From Fodinibius salipaludis (lineage in GTDB: Bacteria > Bacteroidota > Rhodothermia > Balneolales > Balneolaceae), in NCBI RefSeq assembly GCF_002287075.1, contig NZ_NSKE01000007.1:212843-276842 (forward strand): a stretch of DNA of 64,000 bases, in the 5' to 3' direction. How positions within the stretch are numbered: the first letter of the stretch is position 1; each line of letters starts with the position of its first letter. Positions 1 to 8,499 of the stretch are shown piece after piece. Both the position numbers and the translations under genes were made by a program. The notes under the pieces are model-generated. The model was not told the DNA's origin, searched no databases, and was given only the letters and a program-made list of their open reading frames with translations.

Positions 1-516
1 TAAGGGAGACTGACTGATTAGCGACCGGACTACCAAAGGATTTTCTGAACTACCTAAATATTTATGTACTTCATCTTTGCTGGGATTAAGAAACACCCCG
101 GAATCTTTTCGAATATCTTGCAGGCAATAAAAAACGGACTCTTCAGTATCTCGCTCAGTATCGACGAGAGTAAAATATTTCGTGGGCAGATGCTGCGTAA
201 AGTTTAAAAGCCACTTTGTTGACCAAATACAAAACGTGAGGTATAGGAACTCATTTTGGAGCTTGGAAGTAATAGTTTTTAACTCTTTAGATATATCTGG
301 CTTCCATTCCCTAACTTCTGATCCAAGCTTATACACACCTCTTTTTACCCTGCTAAGAATAGCTTTGTTATTTAATTCGTAAATACGCCATCTTAATGTG
401 CTTCGGGGTAGGTCTGGCTCTTTTTCTTTATAAAATTGATATAACTCTTCTATTGAGACCGTTTTTTGGTCCCTAAATCGATTTTCTAATTCTTCTATAT
501 AGAATGTTTCAGCCAT
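1..516 (-). CDS. AbiEi-like (DUF6577-type) antitoxin, partial, runs off the left edge
   Basis: The frame from ATG at 516 down to base 1 is open for 172 codons with no stop, so the C-terminus is missing. The N-terminal ~65 residues look like a winged-helix DNA-binding domain (a segment around LPRSTLRWRIYELNN, then RVKRGVYKLG). This resembles the N-terminus of AbiEi/DUF6577 antitoxins, which pair with a nucleotidyltransferase toxin (AbiEii) in type IV toxin-antitoxin systems. The toxin gene, if present, would lie past the left edge. AbiEi-family antitoxins repress their own operons by binding inverted repeats, and a perfect 16-bp inverted repeat sits just upstream (526-566). The family call rests on recognised pattern, not on an alignment. 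Confidence 0.6.
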   Translation of the reverse strand, partial: MAETFYIEELENRFRDQKTVSIEELYQFYKEKEPDLPRSTLRWRIYELNNKAILSRVKRGVYKLGSEVREWKPDISKELKTITSKLQNEFLYLTFCIWSTKWLLNFTQHLPTKYFTLVDTERDTEESVFYCLQDIRKDSGVFLNPSKDEVHKYLGSSENPLVVRSLISQSPL

Positions 517-525
517 AGTTATTTT

Positions 526-566
526 CAAATTATTGTCAAATATAAGAATAATTTGACAATAATTTG
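526..566 (-). promoter_or_regulatory. Perfect 16-bp inverted repeat, probable operator of the AbiEi-like gene
   Basis: The arm at 526-541 (CAAATTATTGTCAAAT) is exactly the reverse complement of 551-566, with a 9-bp spacer. It begins 10 bp upstream of the ATG at 516. Long perfect dyads at this place are typical autoregulatory operators; AbiEi antitoxins are known to act this way. Its binding by the neighbouring gene product is inferred. Confidence 0.6.
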
Positions 567-644
567 GACACTCTTGCAGCATGCGGGTTTAAATTTTCGC
601 AGATAAGTCAATTAAACATTGACTTAAATTGATTTTTTTAAACC

Positions 645-703
645 ATTTGTTCACTAATACTTGCTGTTCACGGAACGTGAACATAGATAATAAATGAACA
701 AAT
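645..703. promoter_or_regulatory. Nested inverted repeats built on TGTTCA/TGAACA
   Basis: An inner palindrome has arms TGTTCACG (665-672) and CGTGAACA (676-683) with a 3-bp spacer. An outer pair, ATTTGTTCA (645-653) and TGAACAAAT (695-703), surrounds it. Four copies of the GTTCA half-site within 59 bp suggest an operator for a dimeric repressor. No repressor gene can be assigned to it from this sequence. Confidence 0.45.
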
Positions 704-1009
704 TAAGCAACGGAGAAAAACCTTTAATAAGTAATGCTTTATTTAAGATTCAAGGACTATTCTTAAATAAAAATCCTTTTAAGCTTTCCCGATATAAATC
801 TTTGCACCGATTAATCGCTTTCACCTTTGCTTTTCAGAGCCATTCTTAAATATTGATTCTAAGAAGCTATCTATTCCTGTTATGAGGTTTTTTTCTAGAC
901 CTTTTAGCAAGTTTTTAGAGTCTGGATTTAACTATCATTTATTTCAACCGAGTAATCGATGATAGGTAATTTATTGCTTCTCTTACTCCTAAGTTAAATA
1001 CCAATCATT

Positions 1010-1513
1010 ATGGAACCTGCAAAGAAATTAAAGTACCGGGATTTGCTAATGAATCTGATATGGGAGAATAAAGTACTTCATAAACTTTTTGAGGGAAATA
1101 AAAGATACACCAAGCTGCTACGAGAACTGATGAAATATCATATGAATGATGACGAACCTTTACCTCTTCAAAAAGATCTCTTAGAGAACTTGGGAGTGTC
1201 TCGAGCGAAACTCATGAATTTAATGGAAGAATTATATGAGGACTTTCACAAAAGATTATTTGACCCTAATGCTTATCCAATTTTCGATACTGAGGTTTGG
1301 CTATTTATTAATACCCGTGATGATTATTGGCCTATTGGAATCAAAGGCTTAGAATTTATCCCCAGTAAAGGCGATGATTTCACCCTTGAATTTATTTGCG
1401 AACTATGGGATGCTAGGTATTTAAGGGTAGAAAGTGTAACCCATGAAATTGAAAATGGGGTCCATCGGATTAATATTCACTTGGAAAAGCCATCCTTAGA
1501 GGAAGGTTTGTAA
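1010..1513 (+). CDS. Hypothetical protein, possible winged-helix domain
   Basis: I do not recognise this 167-residue protein. Residues about 53-75 (LPLQKDLLENLGVSRAKLMN) look like a helix-turn-helix, and the second half (about 85-165) is rich in beta-strand-like and aromatic residues, with an acidic net charge. There is no signal peptide or membrane segment. It converges on the AlpA-type gene at 1546-1875, with 32 bp between stops. Small proteins of this kind are common in accessory elements of Bacteroidota relatives, and a regulatory role is possible. Codon content matches the AT-rich surroundings. No function is assigned. Confidence 0.65.
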   Translation: MEPAKKLKYRDLLMNLIWENKVLHKLFEGNKRYTKLLRELMKYHMNDDEPLPLQKDLLENLGVSRAKLMNLMEELYEDFHKRLFDPNAYPIFDTEVWLFINTRDDYWPIGIKGLEFIPSKGDDFTLEFICELWDARYLRVESVTHEIENGVHRINIHLEKPSLEEGL

Positions 1514-1545
1514 ATATATGATGGCCTTAACTGGGAGAAAGTTTA

Positions 1546-1875
1546 CTATTTATCTTGTTTTCTACTCACCAACCATTCCTCTATATCTGACCTAAGCCAA
1601 CCGACTGCATGACTTGAGATCTTAACCTTATCCGGGAGTTGATCATCAGATTGCATCTTATATAAAGTCGATATGCTTATCGAAAGCATATTGGCCAACT
1701 CCTTAGGCCTGATTATTTTGCTTTGTGATTGCCTCCTATCTTTGGTGACATTACGATTTTTAGATTTAGATGTAATAGAATTCGAAATTTCTTCTTTGAA
1801 GTCTTTAAGCTCTTCTCGAATGACTTTCCTTACCGCTTCCTCAATAGTTTCCCTTAAATAGGTTTCAATGTTCAT
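1546..1875 (-). CDS. AlpA-type helix-turn-helix regulator (excisionase-like)
   Basis: This 109-residue protein has a charged, probably coiled-coil N-terminal half (residues 1-50: ETYLRETIEEAVRKVIREEL). A short MerR/excisionase-type DNA-binding domain follows at about 55-105: RPKELANMLSISISTLYKM, then a wing and GWLRSDIEEWL. That layout is typical of AlpA-family regulators and of Xis-like proteins encoded by integrated elements. It lies divergently from the MBL-fold gene at 2140 with a 264-bp gap, so it could control that cassette or element excision. A second protein of the same plan is at 24741-25034. The DNA-binding role is well supported; the target is not known. Confidence 0.75.
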   Translation of the reverse strand: MNIETYLRETIEEAVRKVIREELKDFKEEISNSITSKSKNRNVTKDRRQSQSKIIRPKELANMLSISISTLYKMQSDDQLPDKVKISSHAVGWLRSDIEEWLVSRKQDK

Positions 1876-2139
1876 ATACTTGGACTTTAGTCTAATTTGG
1901 TCTGACTTTAGCGACCAAATTAAGGATGATAGAGGAATTTTCTGACTTTTAAAGCTCTTAGAAAGGAGATTTGAGAAAGGGGTGACATGATGTTGTCAGA
2001 AGTACTTTTTATTTAGAAAAGTCTTAGAAGTTTTCTGTAAGCCAAATTTTTCACAGGTTTATTTTTGGTCTTTTGTGAGGCTTCTAGTAAGATTCTTTCT
2101 GGAGAGATTTAATTAATTACAAATTAAACCAATGTACTT

Positions 2140-3258
2140 ATGGCTGTTCACAATATCTCATGTTTTCCGCTAGGAAATGCTGACACTTCTTTTATTCAAT
2201 TAGATAATGATAAAACAATACTTGTCGATTTTGCCAATCGGGGTGATCAAGATGATGAGGACAACAAATACTCGGACTTATCAAAAGAGATAAGGGAAAA
2301 ATTAGGGGACAAAAATGAAATAACTGTTGTTACACTTACTCACCTTGATGAAGATCATGTTTATGGTTTTTCAGATTTCTTTTATTTGGAGTATGCTGAT
2401 AAATATCAGGATGAAGATAGAATTCATATCAATGAACTCTGGGTCCCAGCAGCTGCCCTTACTGAAGAAGGTTTGACAGGTGATGCTAGAATAGTACGAC
2501 AGGAAGCTAGACACCGACTAAAAAATAAATTTGGTATAAAGATCTTCTCGAACCCAAAATATTTAAAAGAATGGGCAGAAGAAGAGAACGTTGATTTAGA
2601 TGAATACTCCAATTTATTTGTGGATGCGGGAACCATAGTTAAAACATTTAATAAACAAGATGATTTAATAGAGTTTTTTACTCATTCCCCTTTTGCTTCT
2701 CGGAATGAAGAAGGAGAGCTAATTAATCGAAATAAGGATTCTATAGCGATAAACGCTCGATTTTATACAGAAAATCAATCTACAACTTCTGTCAACTTGT
2801 TTTCGGATTTAGAGTATGATGATATCGAGCGAATAATCAATATTTCTGAATATCATGAGAATGAAGATCGCTTAGAATGGGACATCTTCCATCTACCCCA
2901 TCACTGTAGTTATAAAGCCCTGAATGAAGAAAAGGGAGACGAGAAGACAACGCCTACTGAAAAAGTGCAAAAATTGTTTGAGGATTATTATGAAATAAAT
3001 CCATTGATCATTTCTTCAAGTGAACCCACTGAAAAAAATGATTCAGATCAGCCTCCACATAAAGAAGCTGCGAACTATTATCGAGAAATCGTATCTGATA
3101 ATAGTGGTAAGTTCTTAGTTACAATGGAGCATCCCAATATTTCATCTCCCGAACCTATAGAAATTGAAATTTCAGATCATGGCTATGAGATCAAAAAAGA
3201 AGTTACTACGGGGGCTGCGACAATAGCGGGAAGTAAAGCTCGAAGAGCTGGTAATTAA
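2140..3258 (+). CDS. Metallo-beta-lactamase-fold hydrolase, ComEC-like motif, first gene of an E2-E1-JAB cassette
   Basis: This 372-residue protein opens with strands typical of the MBL fold and carries the metal site HLDEDH (H68, D70, D72, H73). That is the HxDxDH variant seen in ComEC/Rec2-type hydrolases. A later HLPHHCSYK segment (about residue 250) probably supplies another metal-binding histidine. There is no signal peptide, so it should act in the cytoplasm. Its stop is 3 bp before the start of the E2-E1-JAB gene, so the two are co-transcribed. MBL-fold genes are known neighbours of prokaryotic E1/E2/JAB proteins. The C-terminus is a low-complexity tail ending ARRAGN, which could be a conjugation or cleavage site (inference). 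The substrate is unknown. Confidence 0.8.
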   Translation: MAVHNISCFPLGNADTSFIQLDNDKTILVDFANRGDQDDEDNKYSDLSKEIREKLGDKNEITVVTLTHLDEDHVYGFSDFFYLEYADKYQDEDRIHINELWVPAAALTEEGLTGDARIVRQEARHRLKNKFGIKIFSNPKYLKEWAEEENVDLDEYSNLFVDAGTIVKTFNKQDDLIEFFTHSPFASRNEEGELINRNKDSIAINARFYTENQSTTSVNLFSDLEYDDIERIINISEYHENEDRLEWDIFHLPHHCSYKALNEEKGDEKTTPTEKVQKLFEDYYEINPLIISSSEPTEKNDSDQPPHKEAANYYREIVSDNSGKFLVTMEHPNISSPEPIEIEISDHGYEIKKEVTTGAATIAGSKARRAGN

Positions 3259-3261
3259 AAT

Positions 3262-5490
3262 ATGGAACAGGAATATTATACAACTGATGGTAATAGTATA
3301 TCAGAAGAGGAGTTGTCCAGTGCTAAAGCAAAAGCTGTATTAGAGTTAATTAAAAATCCTAATTTGGATAATTTTTTTCTGGTAGAGGTTAAGGCAAATG
3401 ATGATTTCGATGTAATAGTATTTGATATATTTCCCCAAGTTCCGCAGAAACCATCAAATGATATAAGAAGTGTAGAAAGAATAGCTACACATTTTCACAA
3501 GCAAGATAAAGAGCGTCCTGGAGCCTACGTACTCAGAAAAGATTTTCCAGAAGTCAAACATATTTATAATCCAAAAGGAGACAGCGCCAAACAATTATGC
3601 TTAACTATTGAACCATATATCGAGGAAAAGTACTATTGGACAGCTTCTGGTTTCTTAAAATCCATATTTAATTGGTTGAGCAAAACTTCAAAGGGTATTC
3701 TCCATGAAGAAGATCAACCTTTAGAAGAATTCTATTTTGAATCTCCCCACAGGATATTGCTGCCCAATTTATTTTTCGATAATAACGTAGATGAAATTGA
3801 TAAGGGTTTCATTTGTCGAAAACTGTATCAAGAAAAAAATCAGACAATTGCTTTACTAGATAATCCTGATAAAAACCCTGATCAAAAGCTACTAAATATT
3901 TTCATATTTGAGACCCCACCAGTAGTACATTCTATTCCACAAATTCCTTCCTACAAGTTAGGATCTCTTCATCAAGAATTACAAAAGATAAACTTTAACC
4001 TTGCCTCAAAATTAGCTACTAAACTTTTTGCCTACGCTGAGCTTGAAAAACTAAATCCTGGAAATGGACTTATTCTTCTTGTAAGAATACCAAAGAAAAG
4101 AGATATAGATAGTGAAATTGAAGAATATGAGCTCCAAGCGTTTTTCTTGGAAAAGAACCTTAAAGAAACAATCAAAATTCTTGGATTGAAAACAAATCAT
4201 GGTAACATCGTTTTAGGAGATTATGACCCTAATAATCTTTTAGATTTGAGTTTATTACCATTAAATCCTACCCCGTACTTAACACCTAGTAAAGCATTAG
4301 AACATAACGGATTAGAAAAAGATATTGAGCAAAGAATATCACTAATTGGTTTAGGCGCACTTGGTTCTCAAATTGCAGATAACATTTATAGATCAGGCTT
4401 TAATAAACTAAGTTTAATTGATCATGATAAATTGTTACCTCATAACTTAGCTAGACACACTTTAGATGGGACTCATCTAGGTGAGTTCAAAGTAAAAGGT
4501 ATGAAGAATACTTTATCATCAATATTTGAGAATAATAAATTGAGAACTTTTACTGAAAATGTTTTACATCAATTGTCGGATGATCTAAAACAAGAGTTAG
4601 AAAACTCTGACCTAATTTTAGACTTTTCAGCTTCTAATATTGTTTCAAAATATATATCCAATAATATAGTAAGTAACGCTCCCAGAATTTCCTGTTTTTT
4701 GAACCCAAATGGAAAAGATTCTATACTGATAAAAGAAGATTTAGACAGGCATTATCAATTAGATACATTAGAATTAGATTACTATAGGGGAATCTACAGG
4801 CGTTCAGAACTTCACAATCATTTAGATATCTCTCAATCTCGAATTGGCTATGCATATAATTGTCGGGATGTATCTTCACAAATGCCTCAAATTAATGTTG
4901 CTCAACATTCAGCAATATTATCTAGATCCATAATTAACTCTTATAATAAAAACTGCCCATTAATATCGATATGGCGAACTAACCAAAAGGGGGAAACTAA
5001 CCGATTTGATTTAGCATGCCATAAATACCAAACTATAAACCATAGAAATTGGGAAATTAAGATTTCGTCATCAATCCTTGAAAAAATCTATGATGAACGA
5101 AGTAATAAATTACCAAATGAGACCGGTGGAGTACTAGTTGGGTATATAAATACTAAGGATGAAATCATTTATATATCTGATAGTCTAAAATCACCTTCTG
5201 ACAGCATTGAATATCCTGACTCATATACTCGGGGAAAAAACAACCTTTTAGAGGAATTAGAAAAGTATGATAAGGTTACGGCAAATCAGATTACTTACAT
5301 TGGTGAATGGCATTCACATCCAGATAATTGCAGCGTGGACCCAAGTCCAGATGACAAAAAACTTTTCGAATGGTTAAAAACATACCGGGAGATCGATTCC
5401 CTTCCGCCTGTTATGCTTATAGTCGGTGATGATAATAGACTAAATTTTTTAGTAGAAGAAGTGACAAACTCAGAAATACTATATGCCTAA
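3262..5490 (+). CDS. Single-chain E2-E1-JAB ubiquitin-like conjugation/deconjugation protein
   Basis: Three domains can be read in this 742-residue protein. Residues about 40-150 look like a prokaryotic E2: QLCL with candidate catalytic C113, then W126 and the FLKSIFNWL helix ending near H148. Residues about 350-590 are an E1/ThiF adenylating domain: nucleotide-binding GLGALGS (363-369), D387, N395 and R398, with C534 as candidate catalytic cysteine. Residues about 600-740 are a JAB/MPN metalloprotease: E620, WHSHP (H684, H686), S695 and D697/D698, with one residue more than usual between the second His and Ser. E2-E1 fusions (Cap2) and JAB proteins (Cap3) occur in CBASS defence, where they modify the cyclase, but no cyclase is adjacent here. 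The last 8 bp overlap the patatin gene. Domain calls are strong; the target is unknown. Confidence 0.85.
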   Translation: MEQEYYTTDGNSISEEELSSAKAKAVLELIKNPNLDNFFLVEVKANDDFDVIVFDIFPQVPQKPSNDIRSVERIATHFHKQDKERPGAYVLRKDFPEVKHIYNPKGDSAKQLCLTIEPYIEEKYYWTASGFLKSIFNWLSKTSKGILHEEDQPLEEFYFESPHRILLPNLFFDNNVDEIDKGFICRKLYQEKNQTIALLDNPDKNPDQKLLNIFIFETPPVVHSIPQIPSYKLGSLHQELQKINFNLASKLATKLFAYAELEKLNPGNGLILLVRIPKKRDIDSEIEEYELQAFFLEKNLKETIKILGLKTNHGNIVLGDYDPNNLLDLSLLPLNPTPYLTPSKALEHNGLEKDIEQRISLIGLGALGSQIADNIYRSGFNKLSLIDHDKLLPHNLARHTLDGTHLGEFKVKGMKNTLSSIFENNKLRTFTENVLHQLSDDLKQELENSDLILDFSASNIVSKYISNNIVSNAPRISCFLNPNGKDSILIKEDLDRHYQLDTLELDYYRGIYRRSELHNHLDISQSRIGYAYNCRDVSSQMPQINVAQHSAILSRSIINSYNKNCPLISIWRTNQKGETNRFDLACHKYQTINHRNWEIKISSSILEKIYDERSNKLPNETGGVLVGYINTKDEIIYISDSLKSPSDSIEYPDSYTRGKNNLLEELEKYDKVTANQITYIGEWHSHPDNCSVDPSPDDKKLFEWLKTYREIDSLPPVMLIVGDDNRLNFLVEEVTNSEILYA

Positions 5491-6949
5491 TAAGGATATT
5501 AAAATTGGCCTAGCTCTTTCGGGTGGTGGTTTTCGGGCCTCAGCTTTTCATCTCGGAGTCTTAAAAAGACTTGAGGAATTGAAGATATTACCTCATCTCA
5601 GTAATGTTTCTGTAGTATCGGGAGGAGCAATAACAGGTGGTTTATACGCTTTAAAATGTGCAAATCATGGTAATGGGCATCCCGGAAGTTATCCTATAAA
5701 CAATCTGATTCGAGATTTGAGGCCAGTTTTTGAAATGAATTTAAGGAGGAGTTTTTTATGGGGTTCAACAGGGCGAACTTTAAAAACTCTTAAATCATTT
5801 GTTTCAAAAAACACTTATCGAAATACTAATTTCGTTAATGAACTCAATAATCAGTTATTCAATTACGAAACACTCGACAAACTTCCAGATTGGATCCTAA
5901 TAAATGCCACCAACTTAACGACCGGGAAAAATTGGAAATTTTTCTCTGATCGAGTTGGAGATTACTTAATTGGTGCAACTGATAAGACTGGAAAAATCCA
6001 ACTTGCTGAGGCTGTAGCTTCTTCAGCGGCATATCCGATTATGGTTGATCCTTACCCATTTAAAACAAACTGGGAGGATTTGAAATTCAGCTTATTGGAT
6101 AATCGATGGAGACAGCCCCCAAAGAATAAAAAAACAAATACCAGCCAATGGAGGAAGAGATTTGGAAAAGCAAAAGGAAAACTTACACTTCCAATTGTTG
6201 ATGGTGGATTATATGATAACCTAGGTCTCAATAGTTTACAATCTTCTCGAGTTACACATGCTATTTATTCTTCCTCTTCAACTTTACAAAAGTATTATGG
6301 ACCAAGTAATCTAATAACTGAATTATTAAGAGAGATAGGAGTCGTTCACGAACGGCTTGGAAATGTTTCTAAGCAACATATTCACGAAATGACCCACGCC
6401 TATGACCCATCTAAAGCCAATAAAAAACTTAAAGATATATCAAAGATTCTCTCAGAAAAAGCAACAGAACATCATGACTCTGAACTGGATAAAGTGTCCA
6501 AATCGATCAACGAGCTATCCAAGGTTGGATTTCCGCCACGAGGGCATCAATTTAAGAAATATGCTCCTATCCAACTCATTAAAACAGATTTAGCAACCAA
6601 TAGATATGCAGAGTTTGATCCACCATATGACGTTCCCGAGAATTTTCGTGGCTTAAGTGTACCTCTAGTTAAGGAATTAGCTCGGGTTAGAACTGATTTA
6701 GATGCTTATCAACGAGAAGTAACTGATTTGTTAATGGTTCAAGGGTATTTTTTGACGGATGCTCAAATCAAGGTCTCTATGCCTGAAGTAATTAATTTTT
6801 CACTTGGAACTGATCACCCATTAGATGTAACACCAAAATGGGATAAAGCTCATGAAGTTATCTCAAAATTTAATGGAAATATAGATTATGGTAAGGAATT
6901 ATTAATCAATGCCTCCAAAAGAAAACCAATATTAGGAAATTCACTATAA
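5483..6949 (+). CDS. Patatin/cPLA2-like phospholipase, likely effector
   Basis: This 488-residue protein has the patatin oxyanion-hole motif LSGGGFRAS (12-20), a nucleophile elbow VVSGGA with S46 (the SGG form found in cPLA2-like members), and the catalytic aspartate in VDGGLYDN (D240). AEAVASSAAYP (about 175-185) is also typical. Such enzymes hydrolyse membrane phospholipids and are common effectors of abortive-infection systems such as CBASS. Translation overlaps the end of the E2-E1-JAB gene by 8 bp, implying coupling. There is no signal peptide. The extra region after residue 250, rich in Lys and Ser, may be where it is controlled. The enzymatic family is clear; action as a suicide effector triggered by the conjugation module is inference. 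Confidence 0.85.
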   Translation: MPNKDIKIGLALSGGGFRASAFHLGVLKRLEELKILPHLSNVSVVSGGAITGGLYALKCANHGNGHPGSYPINNLIRDLRPVFEMNLRRSFLWGSTGRTLKTLKSFVSKNTYRNTNFVNELNNQLFNYETLDKLPDWILINATNLTTGKNWKFFSDRVGDYLIGATDKTGKIQLAEAVASSAAYPIMVDPYPFKTNWEDLKFSLLDNRWRQPPKNKKTNTSQWRKRFGKAKGKLTLPIVDGGLYDNLGLNSLQSSRVTHAIYSSSSTLQKYYGPSNLITELLREIGVVHERLGNVSKQHIHEMTHAYDPSKANKKLKDISKILSEKATEHHDSELDKVSKSINELSKVGFPPRGHQFKKYAPIQLIKTDLATNRYAEFDPPYDVPENFRGLSVPLVKELARVRTDLDAYQREVTDLLMVQGYFLTDAQIKVSMPEVINFSLGTDHPLDVTPKWDKAHEVISKFNGNIDYGKELLINASKRKPILGNSL

Positions 6950-7011
6950 ACCACCTCTTAGTAAGCTGGTTTCGTCGTTAGTCCTACCAAATACAAAGTG
7001 ATATTGATTTA

Positions 7012-8040
7012 TTAATTCCACTGTTTCCCACCTAACAAGTCTGCAAGCTTTTGGCTACTTATTTCAACATCAAATCCATCAATTTCTTTAAGTAGCATAT
7101 ACTTTTTCTTTCTCAATCCCCCATGAGAGACTTTTAGAAAATTAGTATCATGAAATTTATCAACTACAAAAAATCTTTTCCCCCTACTTAAATCATAATA
7201 ATCTGTATTTCTAATAATACCAATGATAGCCATTTTATTTTCATCTGATAAGTTCTCAAATACTTCCTCGTAGCCTTCTGCTGCGGTTAGTTTCCCATTA
7301 ATTAAATTACAGGCCACAATATATTTTACTTCTCCGACTCCTCTGATAGCTTTATTTTTGTATAAACCTAAATATTTAAAATTCCTTGTATGAGTTCTAT
7401 CAATTGGATCGTAGTACACATCATATTTTCGGTTTTCTTGGTACGAATCACCAGTAGGAGCTACCAACATTCTATATTTTTCTAAAGAGATAACTCCCTT
7501 TTCTTGGCATAGACTATCATAATCTGCTATGATTTCTTTCATTGTCAATTCATGCTCATGCAGGACTTCTTCAAAGTTTAATATAATCTCCTCGTAGGTT
7601 ACAGTGGCAAAGTTTACGTTGGTAGATTTTTGTGGATACCTTTCTTTAATTTTACTTTTTATCGTTTTTGAACTAGCCTCAGACACTTTTTCTTTTGTAA
7701 GAGCCAGCAAAATTCTCTCACTATTATTATCTGTAAAAGCTTCAATATGATCTAATAATTGCCCTTCCCTAAGTTCTCCATGTGGTTTAGCCTCAATTAA
7801 TATTCTAAATCCCTTTTGATATATATGCCCATCAGGCACACTACTATATTCCCTAACTTGTTGTTCGAAATCAGGACCGATAGAAATGGATATATTCTCT
7901 TCTGATCCTATAAGACCTTCCAAAAAATCTTCGAACCTCTTGGAATCATGGTTATATAGATATTGAAAAAGTAGGAGTGTACTATTAGTAAGCCAATTTT
8001 CTGGTTTTGAATATCTTTGAAAGTAGTGTGTAGCACCCAT
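7012..8040 (-). CDS. PD-(D/E)XK nuclease-like protein
   Basis: This 342-residue protein contains PDGH (D70) followed 13 residues later by IEAK (E83, K85), the signature of the PD-(D/E)XK nuclease fold, flanked by plausible strands. The C-terminal half (about 190-340) is a separate domain I do not recognise, rich in Tyr, Lys and Asp. It is transcribed divergently from the acidic protein gene at 8089 with only 48 bp between them and converges on the patatin gene. Such nuclease-like proteins in defence islands often restrict foreign DNA, but it could also be a sensor with a nuclease fold. The gene is as AT-rich as its neighbours. The metal-site call is fairly good; the function is unknown. Confidence 0.65.
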   Translation of the reverse strand: MGATHYFQRYSKPENWLTNSTLLLFQYLYNHDSKRFEDFLEGLIGSEENISISIGPDFEQQVREYSSVPDGHIYQKGFRILIEAKPHGELREGQLLDHIEAFTDNNSERILLALTKEKVSEASSKTIKSKIKERYPQKSTNVNFATVTYEEIILNFEEVLHEHELTMKEIIADYDSLCQEKGVISLEKYRMLVAPTGDSYQENRKYDVYYDPIDRTHTRNFKYLGLYKNKAIRGVGEVKYIVACNLINGKLTAAEGYEEVFENLSDENKMAIIGIIRNTDYYDLSRGKRFFVVDKFHDTNFLKVSHGGLRKKKYMLLKEIDGFDVEISSQKLADLLGGKQWN

Positions 8041-8088
8041 AGATTATAACCTTATAATTTTTAAACTTCTGAGTAAATAACGTTAAAG

Positions 8089-8487
8089 ATGGCTCTTAAC
8101 GAACAAGATTATTTTGAAATATTGTATCACTTGCAAGAGGAAGTGGCAGGTAATGAACCACAATTGGCAAATAACTTTCTAGAGATATCTAATAATATAA
8201 TTGAAGAATACGAAGATCCCCGCAAAATACTTATCCACAGTCTGGAAAGGCTAATAGAGTTGTTAGAGCAAGAGTCCTCAAATACCTACGAAAATGTATT
8301 AACAAACTTGAACAATTTTGTAGAAACTGAGGAAGGTCAAAAAATTGATGGGATACATGTTGAGTTATCTCCTAAACAAAAAAAACTATATCAACAAGAT
8401 TACATTGACCTGTCAGAGATGAAAAGTCAAGAAACTATGATTTCAGAATTGAATGAAATAATAGAAGAAATAAGGTCAAATAAATAG
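8089..8487 (+). CDS. Small acidic helical protein of unknown function
   Basis: I do not recognise this 132-residue protein. It is strongly acidic, predicted mostly alpha-helical, and rich in Glu, Asn and Leu (for example EYEDPRKILIHSLERLIELL), without cysteine clusters, signal peptide or membrane segment. It ends 12 bp before the restriction-endonuclease-like gene at 8500, so the two form a pair. A small acidic partner directly upstream of a nuclease gene could be an inhibitor, chaperone or immunity protein, by analogy with toxin-antitoxin modules; this is inference. Confidence 0.65.
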   Translation: MALNEQDYFEILYHLQEEVAGNEPQLANNFLEISNNIIEEYEDPRKILIHSLERLIELLEQESSNTYENVLTNLNNFVETEEGQKIDGIHVELSPKQKKLYQQDYIDLSEMKSQETMISELNEIIEEIRSNK

Positions 8488-8499
8488 TAGCCACCTAAC

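Larger units (their letters stand above)
517..1009. other. Intergenic region, divergent regulatory sequence
   Basis: This 493-bp AT-rich stretch separates the minus-strand AbiEi-like gene from the plus-strand gene at 1010. It holds the two inverted-repeat systems listed separately. A 51-codon open frame at 694-849 begins inside the outer repeat but has no recognisable features. Nothing else stands out between 850 and 1009. Confidence 0.5.

Noticed and set aside
694..849. 51-codon plus-strand open frame starting MNKLSNGEK in the region before 1010.
   Set aside because: It starts inside a probable operator dyad, has no recognisable domain, partner or tight spacing to another gene, and such lengths arise often by chance in this AT content.
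1546..1875. AlpA-type gene as the regulator of the MBL cassette.
   Set aside because: Only the divergent position supports this; AlpA-type proteins usually act on element excision. Kept as a possibility in the annotation but not claimed.
3262..5490. CBASS system with Cap2/Cap3.
   Set aside because: The E2-E1-JAB parts resemble Cap2 and Cap3, but no CD-NTase gene lies within reach and all three parts are fused, so CBASS is not claimed.
7012..8040. Type I restriction HsdR or Mrr protein.
   Set aside because: No helicase or Mrr-type winged-helix region is visible; only the PD-(D/E)XK motif is shared.
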